This document shows positions 45,510 to 55,553 of a stretch of 64,000 bases of DNA, piece after piece. A model generated the notes under the pieces. The model made no database searches and was not told the origin of the DNA. It saw only the letters and a program-made list of their open reading frames with translations. Position 1 is the first letter of the stretch. Each line of letters starts with the position of its first letter. Where the stretch lies: the NCBI GenBank assembly GCA_024998685.1, contig JACOEH010000014.1, positions 43,044 to 107,043 on the forward strand, in the 5' to 3' direction. Both the position numbers and the translations under genes were made by a program. Source of the stretch: Nitrospira sp. (GTDB lineage: Bacteria > Nitrospirota > Nitrospiria > Nitrospirales > Nitrospiraceae).

Positions 45510-45590
45510 TTCGTCTCCGGAGTCGTTTGCTATACTGAATCCTATCCTCCCCTAGCTTCAGTTTCGTTCGCGCATAGCCGTTAAAGTTGT

Positions 45591-46229
45591 ATGGCAATCC
45601 TCATAGTCGATGACTCTCCTGACCAGCATCTCTTACTTCGGTCTATCCTGACCAAAGCCGGCCATGATGAGATTATCATGGCCGACTCGGCTTGGGCGGC
45701 TTTTACAGTCCTGAGCCTTGACGGCGCACACGTTGTAGTCAATGTCGATCTGATTCTCATGGATGTACTCATGCCTGACATTGATGGCGTGGCGGCCTGC
45801 CGACGAATCAAGCAGCAGGCGCACCTCCGCGACATTCCGATTATCATGGTGACGGCCCAGAATGACCTCAACAATCTGCGAGACGCATTCTCAGCCGGAG
45901 CGATGGATTACATCAACAAACCCGTGAACGGAGTGGAGTTACTTGCCCGTGTATCCTCAGCGCTCACCTTGAAAAACGAAATGGATTGCCGCAAAGAACG
46001 GGAAACGGAGCTCCGCCGCAGTAATGAAGAACTTCAACGCGCTCTCCGCGAAGTCAAAGTGCTTCGCGGGCTGATTCCGATCTGTGCCTCATGCAAAAAA
46101 ATCAGGAATGACGGTGGCTTCTGGCAACAACTCGAAGAGTATATTGGCGAGCATTCCGAAGCTGAGTTTAGCCACGGACTCTGCCAACCCTGCCTCAAAA
46201 AGCTTTATCCTGGCGTTTATCAAGACTAG
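45591..46229 (+). CDS. Response regulator with C-terminal CxxC...CxxC module
   Basis: 212 residues: receiver domain at 1-125 with phospho-acceptor D58 (LILMDVLMP) and acidic pair D7-D8, a short coiled coil, and a C-terminal zinc-ribbon-like module with CASCKKIR and HGLCQPCLKKLYP. This tail is common at the ends of environmental receiver and PAS proteins and is of unknown function. No DNA-binding domain, so output is probably by protein contact. First of a five-gene signalling set; the next gene starts 43 bp downstream. Confidence 0.88.
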   Translation: MAILIVDDSPDQHLLLRSILTKAGHDEIIMADSAWAAFTVLSLDGAHVVVNVDLILMDVLMPDIDGVAACRRIKQQAHLRDIPIIMVTAQNDLNNLRDAFSAGAMDYINKPVNGVELLARVSSALTLKNEMDCRKERETELRRSNEELQRALREVKVLRGLIPICASCKKIRNDGGFWQQLEEYIGEHSEAEFSHGLCQPCLKKLYPGVYQD

Positions 46230-46271
46230 CTGTTACGATTCGCAAGCTTCTTCTCACGACTGTGTAAAGTT

Positions 46272-47276
46272 ATGAGCATTCTCATCGTCGACGACTCCGC
46301 AGACGATCGGCTCCTGTTGCAGGCCATTCTATCGGCTGCCGGCTATGAAAACATTCTGACCGCAGATTCCGCCGCCGCCGCGTTCAGGCATCTCGGCCTG
46401 GACGGAAGTAAGCAGGGCGCTGCACGGGTCGATCTGATTCTCATGGATATCCTGATGCCGCAGATGAACGGTATCGAAGCCTGTCGCCAGATTAAAGCCG
46501 CCGAACGATTCCGAGATACCCCGATTATCATGGTCACCGTCAAAACGGATCCCGTCGACCTTCAACTCGCATTTGCCGCCGGAGCCATGGATTACGTTCC
46601 CAAGCCGGTCAACAAAGTCGAACTCCTGACCAGAGTGCGGTCGGTGCTCCGACTTGTCCATGAAATCGAACGCCGCCGCGCCCGGGAGCAGGAACTCCTC
46701 GAGGTCATGCGTCAACTCCAAGAAGCCAATCAGATGTTGCTCCGTCTTTCCTGCTTGGACGGATTGACGGGTATCACCAATCGACGCCAGTTCGATGACT
46801 TTTTGGACCAAGAATGGCGGAGAGCGGTACGCGAATCGACTCCGTTATCTCTCATTATGTTCGATATCGATCGATTTAAGACCTATAACGACACCAAAGG
46901 TCATACGGCCGGCGACGAATGTCTTAAACAAGTTGCCGCGGCCATTTCCAGCTCGGTGAATCGTCCCGGCGATTTGGTTGCTCGCTATGGCGGAGATGAG
47001 TTTGTCACGGTATTACCGGGCACAAGCATCGACGGCGCGGCACAGGTCGCGGAGAGCCTCCGTCGCCGAGTCGAATCCTTAGGCATGAAACACGCAGATG
47101 GAGAACTCGTCACGATCAGTGTCGGATATGCCTGTATCATTCCCAACAGAAACGCTTCACCTACCGATCTCATCAAGACTGCAGATCAGGCTCTCTATCA
47201 AGCGAAACAAGAGGGACGCAATCGGACCAAATCGGCGAGTATTCTATCGTTGGTCCAAGACTCACACGACGACTAG
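46272..47276 (+). CDS. Receiver-GGDEF diguanylate cyclase
   Basis: 334 residues: receiver domain (D59 in [11 protein letters not shown] at 111-112), a coiled-coil linker, and a GGDEF domain with an intact GGDEF at 240-244 and an RxxD (RPGD) inhibitory I-site at 231-234, five residues upstream. It should make cyclic-di-GMP when phosphorylated and be product-inhibited. Its receiver resembles those of the neighbouring proteins at 45591 and 55554, suggesting paralogues. Likely partner: the hybrid kinase downstream. Confidence 0.93.
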   Translation: MSILIVDDSADDRLLLQAILSAAGYENILTADSAAAAFRHLGLDGSKQGAARVDLILMDILMPQMNGIEACRQIKAAERFRDTPIIMVTVKTDPVDLQLAFAAGAMDYVPKPVNKVELLTRVRSVLRLVHEIERRRAREQELLEVMRQLQEANQMLLRLSCLDGLTGITNRRQFDDFLDQEWRRAVRESTPLSLIMFDIDRFKTYNDTKGHTAGDECLKQVAAAISSSVNRPGDLVARYGGDEFVTVLPGTSIDGAAQVAESLRRRVESLGMKHADGELVTISVGYACIIPNRNASPTDLIKTADQALYQAKQEGRNRTKSASILSLVQDSHDD

Positions 47277-47365
47277 AGACTCTCGGAACCGTTCGCCGAC
47301 TATTGATTCCCCATATCACGGTCACGCCATTCCGGCGGAGAACCTCAAGACGCACTGCGGTAACC

Positions 47366-49597
47366 ATGAGCTCCTCTCGGCCTTCCCGCTCTGCAACCGG
47401 GCGAACGATCGCTTCTTTCAAGCAGAAGCTTTCCGGACGAACACCTCTTTCATTCGAGCAGGATGCAACTGCGCTGCTTAAGCAGTATCAAGACGCACTC
47501 AGTAAACTGGCGAAAAGTGAGGCATTACACAGCGGCGACATTTCTCGTGTCTTTCGCGCCATTACGGAGGCGTGCTGCGGCTTGTTGCAAGTGAAACGCG
47601 CCAGCATCTGGCTGCTGACTGAGGAGCGAGCTGCCATTGAACTGATCGACGTGTGCACATCCGGTCGGCAACATTCCAATCCTACCTTTGCGTTCCAGTC
47701 CTCGTCCTGGCTTGTGTATCTTCGATCGCTGTCTTGTGGACATCGCCCCATTGCGGTTCGCCATATTTTCCGAGATTCGCGATTCAAGGAGCTGGCATCG
47801 TCGTACGTCTCGTGCTTCCATGTCGAGACCATGTTGAGTGCGCCGATCAGGCAGAATGGGAGACTCGTAGGCTTCCTCTGTGCCGAAGCAGTCGGCGCGC
47901 CTCGTCGATGGAGCCGGCATGAAGAACACCTCGCCGGCCTACTCACAACCATGGCTACCCTTGCTTTAGAAGCGGCCGAACGGCATGAAGTAGAACAAGC
48001 TCTCCGTGTCGCTAAAGAAGCAGCCGAAGTGGCCAACCGCGCGAAGAGTGAATTCCTTGCCAGCATGAGCCATGAGATCCGCACCCCTATGAATGCCATC
48101 ATCGGCATGGCCGATCTTCTCTGGGATACTCCCCTCACACCAGACCAAAGGAAGTATTTGCGGATCTTCCGACGTGCGGGCGGCACACTTTTGAATCTTA
48201 TCAACGACATTTTGGATCTTTCCAAGGTCGAAGCCGGTCGCTTGGAGTTGGAATCCATCGGATTCGACCTGAACGAAGTCATCGACAAGGCCATCGATAT
48301 CACGGCGATGCGCGCCATCGAGAAGGGTCTGGAGCTAGCCTGCCATGTGGATCGGAATGTGCCGTGTCATTTGATCGGCGACCCGACGCGCCTGACACAG
48401 ATATTGATTAATTTAATCGGCAATGCCCTCAAATTTACCGACAAAGGTTCCATTGTCGTTCGTGTCACGAATGATCCCGACCGGACTATCACCGGTGCCG
48501 TTCGATTTTCCATCAGTGACACGGGAATCGGCATTCCCTCCGATCAACTCGTCTCGATCTTCGACACCTTTAAGCAGGCACACGCCTCAACGACCAGGCA
48601 GTACGGGGGGACAGGGCTCGGTCTTGCGATCACCAAACGCCTGGTTGAAGGTATGAACGGGCGGATCTGGGCTGAGAGTACAGTGGGAATAGGGAGCACC
48701 TTCCACTGTTCCGTCGTGCTTGGTATTCAAACAGAACCCCCTCATCAGAAATCCGTAACACCGATTAACCTCGCCAACGTCAGAGTCCTGGTCGTGGACG
48801 ATCATCCCACCAACCGCCTCATCCTCCGCGAACTGTTGAGTGCCTGGGGGGCTCAGGTGACGGAAGCAAGCGACGGGATAACCGCGTTGGATGAACTGCG
48901 ACAGGCATCCGAACGAGGACATGCGTACGAGCTCTTGCTCCTCGACTGCCGTATGCCTGAGATGAGCGGCTTCCATGTTGTGGAACAACTGAAATCCTCG
49001 CACAGCGGCAGTTGTCCGACTGTCATTATGCTGACCTCCAATCATTGGGCGGACGAGATCGCACGGACGTATGACCTCGGCCTCGGTGGGTATCTGATTA
49101 AACCCATCCGGCGATCCGACCTTTTGCAAACAATCGGGATCGCACTCGGACGGACAAAAGGGACGCAACCGACGGCTGTAGAAGCCACAGCGCCGTCGTC
49201 GACCGCTTCGATGCGGGCTTTGCGCGTATTATTAGTTGAAGATTCCCCCGACAACCAATTGCTGGTACGGGCATACCTGAAGCAGACCGATTATTTTCTC
49301 GACGTGGCAGAACACGGCGCCATAGCACTGGACAAATTCAAGTCCGCGCATTACGACGTCATCTTGATGGATGTGCAAATGCCCGTGATGGACGGCTATG
49401 CCGCGACAAGGGCGATCCGTTCATGGGAACGGGATCATGATCTCCCACCGACACCGATCATCGCCCTCACTGCATTGGCTCTCAAAGAAGAAGGAGCTCG
49501 CATCTTTGAAGTCGGCTGCAATACACATCTCACGAAGCCCGTAAAGAAATCCACGCTATTGGAAGTTCTCCGTGCGTACAAGGAGCATGTCGTCTAG
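47366..49597 (+). CDS. Hybrid histidine kinase, GAF-HisKA-HATPase-REC-REC
   Basis: 743 residues from the ATG followed by SSSRPS; a TTG 63 bp upstream is possible. A cytosolic GAF domain (about 60-210), dimerisation/phospho-acceptor helix with His 236 in [10 protein letters not shown], HATPase_c with DTGIGI and the GGTGLGL lid, then two receivers whose acceptor Asp residues lie in [12 protein letters not shown] and [12 protein letters not shown]. No membrane segments, so it senses a cytoplasmic signal through GAF. It is followed 2 bp later by a separate HPt gene, which completes a His-Asp-His-Asp phosphorelay. Confidence 0.93.
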   Translation: MSSSRPSRSATGRTIASFKQKLSGRTPLSFEQDATALLKQYQDALSKLAKSEALHSGDISRVFRAITEACCGLLQVKRASIWLLTEERAAIELIDVCTSGRQHSNPTFAFQSSSWLVYLRSLSCGHRPIAVRHIFRDSRFKELASSYVSCFHVETMLSAPIRQNGRLVGFLCAEAVGAPRRWSRHEEHLAGLLTTMATLALEAAERHEVEQALRVAKEAAEVANRAKSEFLASMSHEIRTPMNAIIGMADLLWDTPLTPDQRKYLRIFRRAGGTLLNLINDILDLSKVEAGRLELESIGFDLNEVIDKAIDITAMRAIEKGLELACHVDRNVPCHLIGDPTRLTQILINLIGNALKFTDKGSIVVRVTNDPDRTITGAVRFSISDTGIGIPSDQLVSIFDTFKQAHASTTRQYGGTGLGLAITKRLVEGMNGRIWAESTVGIGSTFHCSVVLGIQTEPPHQKSVTPINLANVRVLVVDDHPTNRLILRELLSAWGAQVTEASDGITALDELRQASERGHAYELLLLDCRMPEMSGFHVVEQLKSSHSGSCPTVIMLTSNHWADEIARTYDLGLGGYLIKPIRRSDLLQTIGIALGRTKGTQPTAVEATAPSSTASMRALRVLLVEDSPDNQLLVRAYLKQTDYFLDVAEHGAIALDKFKSAHYDVILMDVQMPVMDGYAATRAIRSWERDHDLPPTPIIALTALALKEEGARIFEVGCNTHLTKPVKKSTLLEVLRAYKEHVV

Positions 49598-49599
49598 CG

Positions 49600-49926
49600 A
49601 TGCACGCCTCACATCCTGAACCACCAAACTCGCCACTCACCGTGAAGATTAGTCGCGAGCTTGAAGGGATTGTGCCGATCTTCTTAGGTAACCGGAAAAA
49701 GGATGTCCGGACACTTCGAGAAGCATTGGTCACGCAAGACTTCAAGACCGTTCAGACTCTGGGCCATCGCATGAAAGGCGATGGGGGCGGCTTCGGGTTC
49801 GATCGAATTACCGAAATCGGAGCGGCGATGGAACGCGCGGCAAAACTGGAGGATTGCTCAACGATCGAACAGCACATCGTCCAGCTGGAAGACTTCCTCA
49901 CACGTTTGACCGTTGTCTATAGCTAG
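49600..49926 (+). CDS. Histidine phosphotransfer (HPt) protein
   Basis: 108 residues, four-helix HPt type with His 56 in LGHRMKGDGGGFGF and the following helix ITEIGAAMERAAKLED. It begins two bases after the hybrid kinase stop, so it is very likely the dedicated shuttle from the kinase's receiver to the response regulators encoded upstream. Start is the only ATG; no own promoter is seen. Confidence 0.9.
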   Translation: MHASHPEPPNSPLTVKISRELEGIVPIFLGNRKKDVRTLREALVTQDFKTVQTLGHRMKGDGGGFGFDRITEIGAAMERAAKLEDCSTIEQHIVQLEDFLTRLTVVYS

Positions 49927-50307
49927 AGGGTAGAGCAAATCGGCCTGGTCCAACCGTTGACCATCAACGTCGGCTTCTGACAGCAGTTTCCGATCGGCAA
50001 TCATTCACAATGGTTCCCCATCATCACGTTAAAACCGGACGTTCCGGAGGAGGTGATCGCTGCAATACATAGTCGATTGAAAGTATCAATCGCTTGGTCT
50101 GACATCGCCGGGCCTTCTGAAGGAATCCGTCGTGCGTCCGCGTATGATCAAGGTACTGGTAGAGTCTCAGAAACAGGTTGTGTATAATGCAGCTCGGGAA
50201 ACGTGAGCCTATATTCCTCCCCGTTCTTCGACCGCAGCAACAGACTGCATACTCATATGCAGTAAACCCTGCGGGATCCATGGTTCGCGTGACCCTTTCC
50301 GACGGGT
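49927..50307. other. Intergenic region before tRNA-Ala
   Basis: About 380 bp with no supported gene. Contains a TATAAT near 50180, about 125 bp before the tRNA, which could drive it. The minus-strand open frame here runs antisense through the tRNA and is a known type of false ORF. Confidence 0.4.
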
Positions 50308-50383
50308 GGGGGGCTAGCTCAGTTGGGAGAGCACTACGTTCGCAACGTAGGGGTCGGGGGTTCAACTCCCCTGCCCTCCACCA
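50308..50383 (+). tRNA. tRNA-Ala (anticodon CGC)
   Basis: A full 76-nt cloverleaf including encoded CCA: acceptor GGGGGGC/GCCCTCC with the alanine identity pair G3:U70, D arm GCTC...GAGC, anticodon stem CTACG/CGTAG with loop TTCGCAA, and T arm GGGGG/CCCCT with TTCAACT loop. The 3' 20 bp are repeated at 52075-52094, consistent with use as an integration site. Confidence 0.95.
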
Positions 50384-50556
50384 CTTTCGTTGGCCGAGTA
50401 ATTGAGCGCCATTTTCCCCGCTAGTAGCCCATCAAAAGTCCCGGTAGCCGTAAAGCGATAGCCGGGTTTGCCGTCCTCAAGGATCGGTTCACGCAAGATA
50501 TGGTCGTCAAGCAAGCTTCCTGAGCATCTGGCTGGCCTGTGGAATGTGTCGGCCAA
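50362..50556 (-). pseudogene. Serine-recombinase C-terminal remnant
   Basis: A 64-codon open frame whose centre (REPILEDGKPGYRFTATGTF, then DGLLAG) resembles the beta-strand end of large serine recombinases, which often close with YRFxGxxTFxxLLAG. Nothing of the catalytic resolvase domain is left. The frame terminates inside the tRNA 3' end, i.e. at the attachment site. Likely the debris of the islet's own integrase. Confidence 0.4.
50364..50383 (+). repeat. attL-like direct repeat, tRNA 3' end
   Basis: AACTCCCCTGCCCTCCACCA, the T-arm 3' strand and acceptor of the tRNA gene. Pair of 52075-52094. Confidence 0.6.
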
Positions 50557-50771
50557 TGAGGCTGGGCAAAAAACGCTTAACCGCCGACGAAGGTCCTGTG
50601 CAAGGCGTTTTGTATTCTTTGTATTCTAGGGGTTTCATATAGACGGCTTTAGCCTATCCGATACGGTTCTAGTAGCCCTTATTAGTTCGTGGTGCGACAA
50701 TAAGCGTAGTCGGTATTCTTGTGATCGTGCGCAATTCGCGAATCAAATTAATCTACTGCCAGATTCAAGTT

Positions 50772-51908
50772 TTACCAGGGCTGGAAGGTTTGCATGACGG
50801 ACGGGAAGGAGCGGTGTGTCTTGTAGGTAGCTACGAGGAAGTTGAACTCCTCGATCGCACCTTCCCTCTTCCGAAAGGCCTTGAGCCGCCGAACGAACGC
50901 ATTCGCTTGGCGCGCCTCGTCTGATGCGCTGTCCTTCAGCAGCCCTGGTGCAAAATCCTTAATAATGAAGATGGTTTGCCGAATGTGGTCAACTCCTCCG
51001 AATGCTTCTTGGACGAAGTGTTCCACCAAAGCACAGAACATGTCTCGCGAGGTAAGGCCAAGTTCAGGCTGTCCTCGGCGGCGCTGAGGGGCGCCGGGGG
51101 AGACTTGCTTCCTGAGGTCAGGTGCTTCCGCAAGGGCCTTCAAGAATCCGTCGATAATTTCGGCGAGCGTCTTCCGATGATGTCGTTTATGCTCGGCGAC
51201 GGGTGTGCGGTCTTCGTTCACCTCTAGGGCGTAGTCGAACGTCAAGACCTTCACTAAATCTTGGATCTTGACCAACTTCTTTGCGTCGGGATTTGCCTTT
51301 CGCCAGAGCGCTCCCCTTGCTTGTTCCTCGCGGAGATTGTGCTCCCCTCGTTCATAGACGTATTCTCCGGTCGTGTTTTCAAGCTCGAAACGGTCGGCAT
51401 CCCACAGGAGTAGACCAAGCAGTGCATACGCGGCGTCGGTGGAGGTACATTGATCTTGGCAGACCTCCTTGAGCGACTCGGATTTGACCAGTTTTTCATA
51501 GAAACCCAAGAACCAGTTATCCCAGGTCGCGTCACCCCATCGCTCCCTCGCCTTCCAGATGGCCCATTCGGCGTACTCAATAGGCGAGGAGTCCTTCGGG
51601 GGGCTTTGCTGGCCGGTGATAGGAACACTGTTGGGATGTCGGCGTCTGAAGAGCCTATAGGCTGCTTCAAATCGAGATGAGGTTTCATTCGAAGCATCCT
51701 GACGATACGTCGAATGCGGTCGCTTGACGGTGAAATGCAAGCGAATGGGAGATTCATTCCCGAAGCGCTCGCCTTTGAGAGGTAGGCGCCGGAGTGGCGA
51801 ACTCTCCAGCCGTTTGGCCTCCTCCTCCCTCATACGTCTGAGCTTCCCAGCCCGTTTCTTCAGCCGTTCGAGATCCTCCTTGTTCATACGCGGCGGCTTC
51901 TGACTCAT
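50772..51908 (-). CDS. Unknown islet protein, 378 residues
   Basis: The only intact gene of the tRNA-Ala islet. N-terminus is highly basic and acidic by turns (KKRAGKLRRMREEEAKRLESS), then SPIEYAEWAIWKARERWGDATWDNWFLGFYEKL and a helical remainder ending EEFNFLVATYKTHRSF. No recognised domain, signal or membrane segment. Preceded by an AGGAGGAGC-type site. Cargo of an integrative element is a fair guess, possibly defence-related, but nothing in the sequence shows that. Confidence 0.65.
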   Translation of the reverse strand: MSQKPPRMNKEDLERLKKRAGKLRRMREEEAKRLESSPLRRLPLKGERFGNESPIRLHFTVKRPHSTYRQDASNETSSRFEAAYRLFRRRHPNSVPITGQQSPPKDSSPIEYAEWAIWKARERWGDATWDNWFLGFYEKLVKSESLKEVCQDQCTSTDAAYALLGLLLWDADRFELENTTGEYVYERGEHNLREEQARGALWRKANPDAKKLVKIQDLVKVLTFDYALEVNEDRTPVAEHKRHHRKTLAEIIDGFLKALAEAPDLRKQVSPGAPQRRRGQPELGLTSRDMFCALVEHFVQEAFGGVDHIRQTIFIIKDFAPGLLKDSASDEARQANAFVRRLKAFRKREGAIEEFNFLVATYKTHRSFPSVMQTFQPW

Positions 51909-52243
51909 GTGCTCCTCCTGCGGTGCCTGAGGCTATATCACCTAGCTAGAATTTGTGCAAATTGAAGCGGCACCAGTCAGATTGACCAACGTTTGTAGGT
52001 CTGCTATTGTCCGTCTCACGCCGCGACCGCAACCCCGCGTAATGTAAAGCGCAACACTGGCGCCAACGATGGAGAACTCCCCTGCCCTCTACCAAACATC
52101 TTACTCACCAACAGTCTCACTCCAGTGATCCGCTGGCGGTGAACTGCGACGAGGTTCTGCCAAGAAGGCAGGCGGTCCTACAATCGCGCTGCGGAGGTTG
52201 TGAATTTAAGTCCGGCAGTAAATTTAATCAAAAGGAGGCAAAA
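51909..52243. other. Intergenic region containing right attachment repeat
   Basis: About 335 bp between the islet gene and the SmbP-like gene. Contains the attR-like repeat at 52075-52094 and the AAAGGAGG site of the next gene near 52231. No gene is supported. Confidence 0.5.
52075..52094 (+). repeat. attR-like direct repeat
   Basis: AACTCCCCTGCCCTCTACCA; matches 19 of 20 bases of the tRNA-Ala 3' end at 50364-50383. No tRNA precedes this copy. Confidence 0.6.
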
Positions 52244-52585
52244 ATGACGAGCCTATTCTACCGTGGTGCGCTCATTGGCGTTGTGCTGGGAGCGTTCGTT
52301 AGTGCGCCTATATTAAACGCTCAGCCGTCCCCAGCCGGTAACGTCAGGGACGCCGTTACTCACGCAAAGGAAGCGGTGGACCATGGTAAACAGGGTCATG
52401 CCGATGCGGTTGTGATGCATGCGGAAAAGTCGCGGAACTATGCCGAGAGAGGAGGCAAAAATCCTCATTTGAACGAAGCGATTACGCATCTGAACGAAGC
52501 CATTGAGCATGGGAAGGCGGGTCATGCCGATGTGGCCACACAGCATGCCGAAATTGCTCTCACGCATTTGAATGAAGTGAAATAA
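52244..52585 (+). CDS. SmbP-like small metal-binding protein
   Basis: 113 residues; ATG with AAAGGAGG at 7 bp. Signal peptide of about 27 residues, then repeated short helices rich in His and Ala (HAKEAVDHGKQGHADAVVMH, HLNEAITHLNEAIEHGKAGH). This repeating HxxxA(I/V)xHGKxGHAD layout matches SmbP of Nitrosomonas europaea, a periplasmic protein that binds copper and other divalent metals. Likely periplasmic metal buffering in a nitrifier. A terminator follows. The gene sits just outside the tRNA-Ala islet. Confidence 0.85.
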   Translation: MTSLFYRGALIGVVLGAFVSAPILNAQPSPAGNVRDAVTHAKEAVDHGKQGHADAVVMHAEKSRNYAERGGKNPHLNEAITHLNEAIEHGKAGHADVATQHAEIALTHLNEVK

Positions 52586-52618
52586 GGTATTAAAAGCCTT
52601 ACGGCTAAAGAACTGTAC

Positions 52619-52650
52619 GACGGGCGGGGAAGGATATCCCGGCCCGTTTT
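52619..52650 (+). terminator. Rho-independent terminator after SmbP-like gene
   Basis: GC-rich hairpin ACGGGCGGG / CCCGGCCCGT with an 8-9 base loop followed by TTTTA. Confidence 0.75.
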
Positions 52651-52752
52651 ACAAGTTCTTGAAACCATGAGATCCCCGTTATATATCCCGATAAAAAACA
52701 GCTACTGCTTCAAGACCCCACATTCATTCTAGTTTCGTCCACTTATCTTCAG

Positions 52753-52758
52753 TACAAT
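52753..52758 (+). promoter_or_regulatory. Candidate -10 box close to start codon
   Basis: TACAAT 9 bp before the ATG at 52768; no good -35 seen. Transcription would start a few bases before the start codon. Confidence 0.3.
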
Positions 52759-52767
52759 CGCGCCTTC

Positions 52768-53673
52768 ATGTCTCTCTCTTCCTTGATTCGATTCGGTACT
52801 TCAACGTGGACCTATGAAGGTTGGCAAGGCCAGATCTACCAGCACAAGTACGCCAAGACGACCTTTGCGAGGGAATGTTTAGGCGAATATTGTCAATACC
52901 TCTACAACGGCGAACCGCTTTTTCGCACGGTCGGGAATGATTCAACCTTTTACCGCCCACCGATCGCAAATCAGCTTCAGCATTACCTAAACCAAATCCC
53001 CGAAGACTTCGAGATGTGCTTCAAGGTTTGGGAGGAGATCACGATTCCCAGATTTGCCACACAGGCTCGCTATGACCTCAAGGCCGGGCAATCGAATCCT
53101 CGCTTTTTGGATGCAAAGCTATTTATTGACCTCGTACTGACACCCTACCGAGAAGCCAAGTTTGAACCACATATGGGTCCTCTGCTTTTCGAATTCCAAC
53201 ATCACGGGATGTCCGCAGGAGAGTTTTGCTTACGGCTCGATCGGTTCTTCGGCCAGCTACCAAATGATTTCCGGTATGCGGTCGAGATCCGCAATGCAGG
53301 CTTGCTTGGGCCAGACTATCGGAAGGTCTTAGAGAGTCATGGCGTGGCGCATGTCTACAATCACTGGTCCTACATGCCGGCGTTGCTGCACCAGCACAAA
53401 CGGATGGAAGAACGCTTCACAGCACCGTTCACTGTGATTCGACTGCTCACGCCGCTCAACATACCGTACGAAGTCGCAAAAAAGCGAGCCGCGCCTTATA
53501 ACAAAATCGTGGAAGCATTACCGCAGATGAGGAAGGACACCGTGAGCCTCATCAAGCAAGCTGTGGAGGAAAATCGGCGAGCCTATGTGCTGGTGAACAA
53601 TCGCTCGGAAGGAAATGCGCCGTTAACGGTGCAGGCACTCGCAAGTTCCCTACGTCATGAAGAAGAACGGTGA
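52768..53673 (+). CDS. DUF72 (YecE-like) protein
   Basis: 301 residues with the DUF72 N-terminal pattern FGTSTWTYEGWQGQIY at about 8-23, NDSTFYRPP at 53-61, FKVWEEITIPRF and a C-terminal AYVLVNNRSEGNAPLT. DUF72 proteins adopt a TIM-barrel-like fold with unknown catalytic role. It is convergent with purN. A TACAAT box lies very close to the ATG. Confidence 0.9.
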   Translation: MSLSSLIRFGTSTWTYEGWQGQIYQHKYAKTTFARECLGEYCQYLYNGEPLFRTVGNDSTFYRPPIANQLQHYLNQIPEDFEMCFKVWEEITIPRFATQARYDLKAGQSNPRFLDAKLFIDLVLTPYREAKFEPHMGPLLFEFQHHGMSAGEFCLRLDRFFGQLPNDFRYAVEIRNAGLLGPDYRKVLESHGVAHVYNHWSYMPALLHQHKRMEERFTAPFTVIRLLTPLNIPYEVAKKRAAPYNKIVEALPQMRKDTVSLIKQAVEENRRAYVLVNNRSEGNAPLTVQALASSLRHEEER

Positions 53674-53684
53674 TGTGAGACCCC

Positions 53685-54359
53685 TTATGTCGGACTGATG
53701 ATCGCCTCGTCGCTCGGCTTCGCATCGTCAATCAACACCTGCCGGCCGTCGACTCGCAAGCGTCCCTCTGCAAAGAGTTGTACGGCACGAAGATAGATTT
53801 TGTGTTCTTGCACGAGGATTCTCGCGGCGAGGGTTTCGGGCGTATCGTCGTCGAGGATCGGCACGGCGGCTTGGATGATGATCGGTCCTTCGTCCACGCC
53901 TTCCGTCACGAAATGCACGGTACATCCCGCCAACTTGCACCCCCAATCAATGGCCTTTTTCTGCACATCCAATCCAGGAAACGACGGCAGCAAAGAAGGA
54001 TGAATATTCATCATGCGATTAGCGTAGGTATTGACCAGCACCGCCGTGACGATTTTCATGTAGCCTGCGAGCAACACGAGTTCGACGTCATGCTGCTGAA
54101 GTATGTCCAATAGTGCTCGGTCGTACGCTTCACGACTGTCCGGTCGTCCGGCAAAGGGTTTCGGATCGACGAACAGATCCTTGATTCCATGCTTCCGAGC
54201 CCGATCCAGTGCGACCGCATCCTTCTTATTGCTGATGACAGCGACGATCTGAGCCTGCACCTGCCCTGCTTCGATCGCATCAATGATAGCCTGCAGGTTG
54301 GAACCTCGACCGGATGCCAGTACTGCCACCCGCAATGGAGTCGTTCGGCTAATCGACAT
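53685..54359 (-). CDS. purN: Phosphoribosylglycinamide formyltransferase
   Basis: 224 residues from the ATG preceded by GAGGTCGAGT; the ORF is open 42 bp further. Transfers a formyl group from 10-formyl-THF to GAR in purine synthesis. N-terminal [16 protein letters not shown], active-site region [12 protein letters not shown] with the conserved N-x-H, and the [19 protein letters not shown] motif with the catalytic Asp. Its start overlaps the purM end by 11 bp. Confidence 0.95.
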   Translation of the reverse strand: MSISRTTPLRVAVLASGRGSNLQAIIDAIEAGQVQAQIVAVISNKKDAVALDRARKHGIKDLFVDPKPFAGRPDSREAYDRALLDILQQHDVELVLLAGYMKIVTAVLVNTYANRMMNIHPSLLPSFPGLDVQKKAIDWGCKLAGCTVHFVTEGVDEGPIIIQAAVPILDDDTPETLAARILVQEHKIYLRAVQLFAEGRLRVDGRQVLIDDAKPSDEAIISPT

Positions 54360-55386
54360 ACTCGACCTCCGGCTCCCCCCCGGTGGAGGAAACAACTTCA
54401 CCGATCTGCCAGCCTCGGTCGCCCAGTGCGGTGACGCGAGCCAGCACTCCGGACACTGAATCAGGCGGTACTATAAGAATCAATCCAACGCCCATATTAA
54501 AAACCCGATACATCTCTTCACGATCGACCCGCCCTAAACGACTCATCACGTCGAAGATCGGCGGCACCGACCAGGCAGCGCGACTGACTCTCGCCCGCAC
54601 GCCCTTGGGGAACACGCGTGGCAAATTCTCCGTAATGCCTCCTCCGGTAATATGTGCGATACCCTTGATCGGAAAGTGCTCGGCAAGCGCCAAAATCTGC
54701 TTCGCATAAATTCTGGTGGGCGTCAGGAGAATCTCGCCGATGGTCCTATCAAGCTCCGAAAGACGGCTGGCAATCGTTAACTTGGCTTGTTCAAACAGTA
54801 CGCGCCTGGCCAATGAGTAGCCGTTGCTATGGAGACCTGAAGAAGCCAAGCCGATGACCGCATCCCCGGACATAATGTTTCGTCCGTCGATGATCTTCGG
54901 ACGATCGACGGCACCGACGGCAAAACCGGCCAGGTCATATTCCCCATCAGGATAGAATGACGGCATCTCAGCGGTTTCACCCCCGATCAGCGCACATCCG
55001 GCTTGACGGCAACCTTCGGCGATACCGGCGACGACATCCCGAGCCTTCGACACGGATAACTTCCCGGTCGCGAAGTAGTCCAGAAAAAACAGCGGCTCCG
55101 CGCCGCTCACTGCAATATCATTGACACACATCGCCACCAGATCGATCCCGACGGTGTCGTGCTTATCCATCATGAACGCGATCTTCAGTTTGGTCCCGAC
55201 CCCATCGGTTCCGGAGACAAGCACGGGTTCTTTGTATTTGCCGACTTGGAGGCCGAAGAGGCCGCCAAAACCTCCTAAGTCCGTCAGGACCTCTGGACGA
55301 AACGTCGACCGAACGAGCGGCTTGATCCGATCGACAAGCTCGTCGCCGGCATCGATATCCACACCTGCATCACGATAGGTCGTCAT
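54349..55386 (-). CDS. purM: Phosphoribosylformylglycinamidine cyclo-ligase
   Basis: 345 residues, standard length. Makes AIR from FGAM with [15 protein letters not shown]-binding region at about 61-69, GGETAEMP in the middle, and [16 protein letters not shown] near residue 240. Upstream of purN with an 11-bp overlap; the pair is the usual purMN operon. No other pur genes in the window. Confidence 0.97.
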   Translation of the reverse strand: MTTYRDAGVDIDAGDELVDRIKPLVRSTFRPEVLTDLGGFGGLFGLQVGKYKEPVLVSGTDGVGTKLKIAFMMDKHDTVGIDLVAMCVNDIAVSGAEPLFFLDYFATGKLSVSKARDVVAGIAEGCRQAGCALIGGETAEMPSFYPDGEYDLAGFAVGAVDRPKIIDGRNIMSGDAVIGLASSGLHSNGYSLARRVLFEQAKLTIASRLSELDRTIGEILLTPTRIYAKQILALAEHFPIKGIAHITGGGITENLPRVFPKGVRARVSRAAWSVPPIFDVMSRLGRVDREEMYRVFNMGVGLILIVPPDSVSGVLARVTALGDRGWQIGEVVSSTGGEPEVEYVD

Positions 55387-55469
55387 AGGACAGAGACTTC
55401 GGGGCGCATCTTAACGGAGGGTCAGACGGAGGTCAACGCAAGTCGTTCATCTTCTGTTCCGCTTTTTTC

Positions 55470-55497
55470 TTGCTGCCATGGGAATAAGTCCTATACT
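55470..55497 (+). promoter_or_regulatory. Candidate sigma-70-type promoter
   Basis: TTGCTG (55470-55475), 16-bp spacer, TATACT (55492-55497), about 55 bp before the receiver gene; divergent from purM. Confidence 0.5.
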
Positions 55498-55553
55498 GTT
55501 ATACGTATCTTCCTAAAATTCATCGAGCGCACAAGCCTACGAAGGAGGATATG

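Larger units (their letters stand above)
50364..52094. mobile_element. Small decayed integrative islet at tRNA-Ala
   Basis: Bounded by a 20-bp direct repeat of the tRNA 3' end (50364-50383 and 52075-52094, one mismatch: CCTCC versus CCTCT before ACCA). Inside are a recombinase C-terminal remnant (about 50362-50556, minus) and one unknown gene at 50772-51908. No intact integrase is present, so the islet is probably no longer mobile on its own. Identification is by repeat plus remnant. Confidence 0.55.

Noticed and set aside
50024..50365. Minus-strand ORF of 113 codons through the tRNA-Ala gene
   Set aside because: It is antisense to the tRNA; the LRCERSALPTEL translation is a familiar artefact of reading a tRNA backwards.
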